The translations under genes and the position numbers were made by a program. A DNA stretch of 64,000 nt, from positions 18,814,968 to 18,878,967 of the forward strand of contig NW_020312785.1 of assembly GCF_003265705.1 (NCBI RefSeq), written 5' to 3'. The notes beneath the pieces are model-generated. The model saw only the letters and a list, made by a program, of their open reading frames with translations, was not told the DNA's origin and made no database searches. Below are positions 61,386 through 64,000 of the stretch, piece by piece (the stretch's first letter is position 1; each line of letters starts with the position of its first letter). Source of the DNA: Callorhinus ursinus. Its lineage: Eukaryota; Chordata; Mammalia; Carnivora; Otariidae.

Positions 61386-63540
61386 GCATCAAAGACCGGG
61401 TATGTATAACATTTTCAACGGCAGGGCTCAGTCATTTGAAAAAATGTTGTAGATAGGATAAAGGGTTCCATCAGCATACTAGTAACAAATGAGTCAGTTT
61501 TCTAATTACTTCCAAGGTCAAGTTTTTGAAATTCTTTTAGTAATACTCTTAGGAAAGCAAACTATTGTTGAAATAGTAATGGGTTGATTATAATAAATCT
61601 CTGAGCTTACACAAGGTAAAAGCTCTTTCATTCCCTGGTCCAGTGTAATCCCCCTCATCTTCTACTTCCCCTTCTTCCTATAACCATCAACATGCCTTCC
61701 TGAAGAGTTTTAGAAAAACTTTGCTATCCCTAGCTCCAAAGAAAAGAAGTCTATTTCAAGACCAGGAAAACTTGGTCAAGAACAGGTCTCTACCTGATGG
61801 AATAATATTAACAACAGTAGTTTATCACTATTGAGTATGTAAGTAGCTCCAAGTAAAATGCATGGATTAAAAAAAAAAAAAAGCTGATTTCCCAGAAATG
61901 TAGGTTGATAGTCATTGCTTATAATCCAATACACAAAAACAGTTTACCAGTATTCCCCATTTTTACCAATGTACCTACATCTTACTCTTGATATCTTCCT
62001 TATCATTAAGCAAAGAAAACATAAAGATTTCTTATACATACACACATGCTTGCACACCATCTCATGAACATGCATACACACATACACACACTTTTTCCAG
62101 CTACAGCTAAATCATTTTGCACATCAACAGGGATAATATAATACAAATAGCATAAAGGAATAGAGTGCATACAGTGGGTCTACACACTGAATAATCAATT
62201 TTGACAAACCTGCTGTAAGCTTTGGTCTGGTTATAATTTCCAATCCCTCAATGGTTCTACCAACTAAATAGAAATTGTCTCAGGTATTCATAAGTATTAA
62301 TTTCCTTCATCTAGTAAACCTAGTAATGATGCTTCCAATCCAATTTAAAAACCATTAAAATGTGTGACTTTTAAACCCATTATAATTTAGCTCATTTCTG
62401 TGAAATTTAGTTCAAAGAAAGCAGCTGTGCATTTGCACATCTGTAAATTACTTTTAATTGCACTTTTCTCAAGTGAGAAAGGAGAAGCTTAACCTTCAAT
62501 GCAATTTGTATATCTGACCACAGAAATGCTAGTATACACCTGTGCTTTATGTATAATTTCATTTTTGACTACATAATCTCATCTCACTATTAATCCAGAC
62601 TTATATGTGATTTAACTACTCCACATTTGATCTTGAGAAGATTTTAAGATGGAAAGTGGAGACTATAAGATATTTGATCACCTTAAGTTATTTACTTATC
62701 TAAGAGGAGAGAACAAATTTCATAGGTAGACATAGCTAGTTCTGAAAGCAAAAAATGGGCAAATACTATTAAATTCATTCTTAATGACTTGGATATTGAA
62801 AATTAAAATAAATTCCAGATATGAGGTAGCTTGATAACTTACATTTTATCTAAGACCTATTCATTCAATAAATCAGCCCTTTGTCTTATACCAGGCATTC
62901 TGAACTACTGATTAGCAAAATCAATTACTGCCTTCTAGTAACAAATAGCAGTTTCCAAATTAAATTTGTTGGCACGAAAATATGTCAATAGAAAAATGTT
63001 ATCATTCCATAAATATTCTGAACTGATTATTGCTGTGTTTCATCTGCCCAAATTACAAATCATTCTGTTTCTACATTCTTGTTGATTCATTTCCTGACAA
63101 TCGAAGATGTTTTAGAAATAGCTAAATCACACTTGAGTGGGAATTTTCTGTGCATCAACCTTTTTGAATGTTCCACCTGACTGTATTTAAAACTGACTGT
63201 TGACCAAAAAAAAAAAAAAAAAATCTCTAGGGAGTATCTAGGAATGGAGAGAAAAGAACATGTGATCAGGTTAGAATCCACCAAAACAAGCAATGGCAAC
63301 ATACATACAATTTTCAAAAACTGCTCCACTCACAGAAAATACACATCTAAATCATCGTGCTTCATGAAAAATGTAATAGAAAAATTTTTAAAGAAATGCT
63401 TATTTTAAACAGTAATTTGCAGATGATATCTCAAATAGAATTAAAGTTTATCCCACAAGTTTAATTTCAGGACAATAGCTTCTATCATTTAAATATTTTG
63501 GACACATGATATATATTGCCATATATTACTTTGAACACAA
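61386..63540. other. Unique AT-rich stretch
   Basis: No gene or clear mobile element. Includes A runs near 61869 and at about 63207. Confidence 0.45.
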
Positions 63541-64000
63541 AACAATTTACAAACTCACACATCGAACGTATACGTCGTAGTCTTGAGCAACTGGACCTTT
63601 CACACGCAACTGCCTGCGTTCTTCAGGAAAGTGCCCAGGTTTAGGGAAGAACGAAAAACTAATTATGCTTGCTAAGGCTGACTTAGCTTGGTTATTACGC
63701 TGATTTTGTCATCTGATTGAGCTGATTTTTAAAAAAAAAAAAAATCACCATCCACAGAACACTGCCTTTGCCAAAGAAACCCCAACCACACACCTTTCAC
63801 TGAACAGTACGAATGAATGTGTTCGGCTGCAACCCCCGTCTCTAAAAAATGTCTGAGAACAGTGATGTGTAACTCTGAAAGAAGACTAGGGGATTTAAAT
63901 TGGGACATGGCCGCATGGGCCATAGATCATATAGACGGGGCCACAACCATCCTTCTGCTGCCCCTTTCTCAGCTGTTTCTAAGTGAAGAGTCAATGAAGG
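63541..64000. other. CpG-bearing unique segment at the window end
   Basis: The stretch 63562-63620 has several CpGs, including the 10-bp palindrome ACGTATACGT (63566-63575), unusual for this AT-rich window. On the minus strand TGT|GTGAGT offers a donor-like site near 63555, and more than one frame is open before it, but no convincing acceptor is seen. A coding or non-coding exon is possible and not established. Confidence 0.25.

Noticed and set aside
1..64000. CRISPR arrays, operons, phage or plasmid features
   Set aside because: The sequence is vertebrate nuclear DNA; the regular short repeats are microsatellites and SINE tails.

Overview
The window is mammalian nuclear DNA from a carnivoran. 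Thirteen tRNA-derived Can-SINEs are visible, with a head like GCCTGGGTGGCTCAG, a CT-rich middle and an AATAAAATCTTT tail. Their heads are neither the dog SINEC_Cf type nor the felid type, and the L1 3' ends fit caniforms. An arctoid (bear, pinniped, mustelid or panda lineage) is the best guess; the species cannot be fixed from sequence alone. The DNA is AT-rich and shows no complete protein-coding gene, so it is either intergenic or the inside of a very large intron.

Layout. 0-8.4 kb: L2 relics, a 3'-truncated U2 snRNA retrocopy with a perfect 20-bp target-site duplication (TSD), one SINE, and a solo MLT1 LTR nested in an old L1 3' end. 9.8-14.5 kb: two L1 ORF2 fragments in opposite orientation. 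The first is young, with a 17-bp perfect TSD and an open C-terminal ORF2 frame. The second is decayed and carries a nested SINE. 14.7-15.3 kb: a probable ERV1-class solo LTR. 17-21 kb: an exon-like segment on the minus strand, two abutting SINEs, a 14-bp-arm inverted repeat and another SINE. 22-36 kb: mostly ancient MIR, L2, MER5 and MER20 fossils plus three SINEs. 36.6-38.7 kb: a repeat-poor stretch with raised CpG content, strong splice-like signals, a POU-like palindrome and GC boxes, which makes it the best candidate for a regulatory element or exon. 43.2-48.6 kb: a MER5 relic and a long ancient L1 with microsatellites. 49-58 kb: sparse fossils, a Tigger-like relic and one SINE. 58.7-61.0 kb: three same-strand SINEs around an old L1 tail. 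61-64 kb: one MIR, then largely unique sequence with a CpG-bearing segment near 63.56 kb.

Nothing here works together as a pathway or operon. Most short open frames are chance, or are shadows of SINE and L1 sequence. I found no previously undescribed biological system. The items most worth checking are the exon-like segments (17.33, 36.67 and 63.56 kb), the U2 retrocopy, the 45-bp direct repeat at 32.6/33.3 kb and the triplicated target sequence at 60.8 kb. Family names for repeats rest on recalled consensus features and were not computed.
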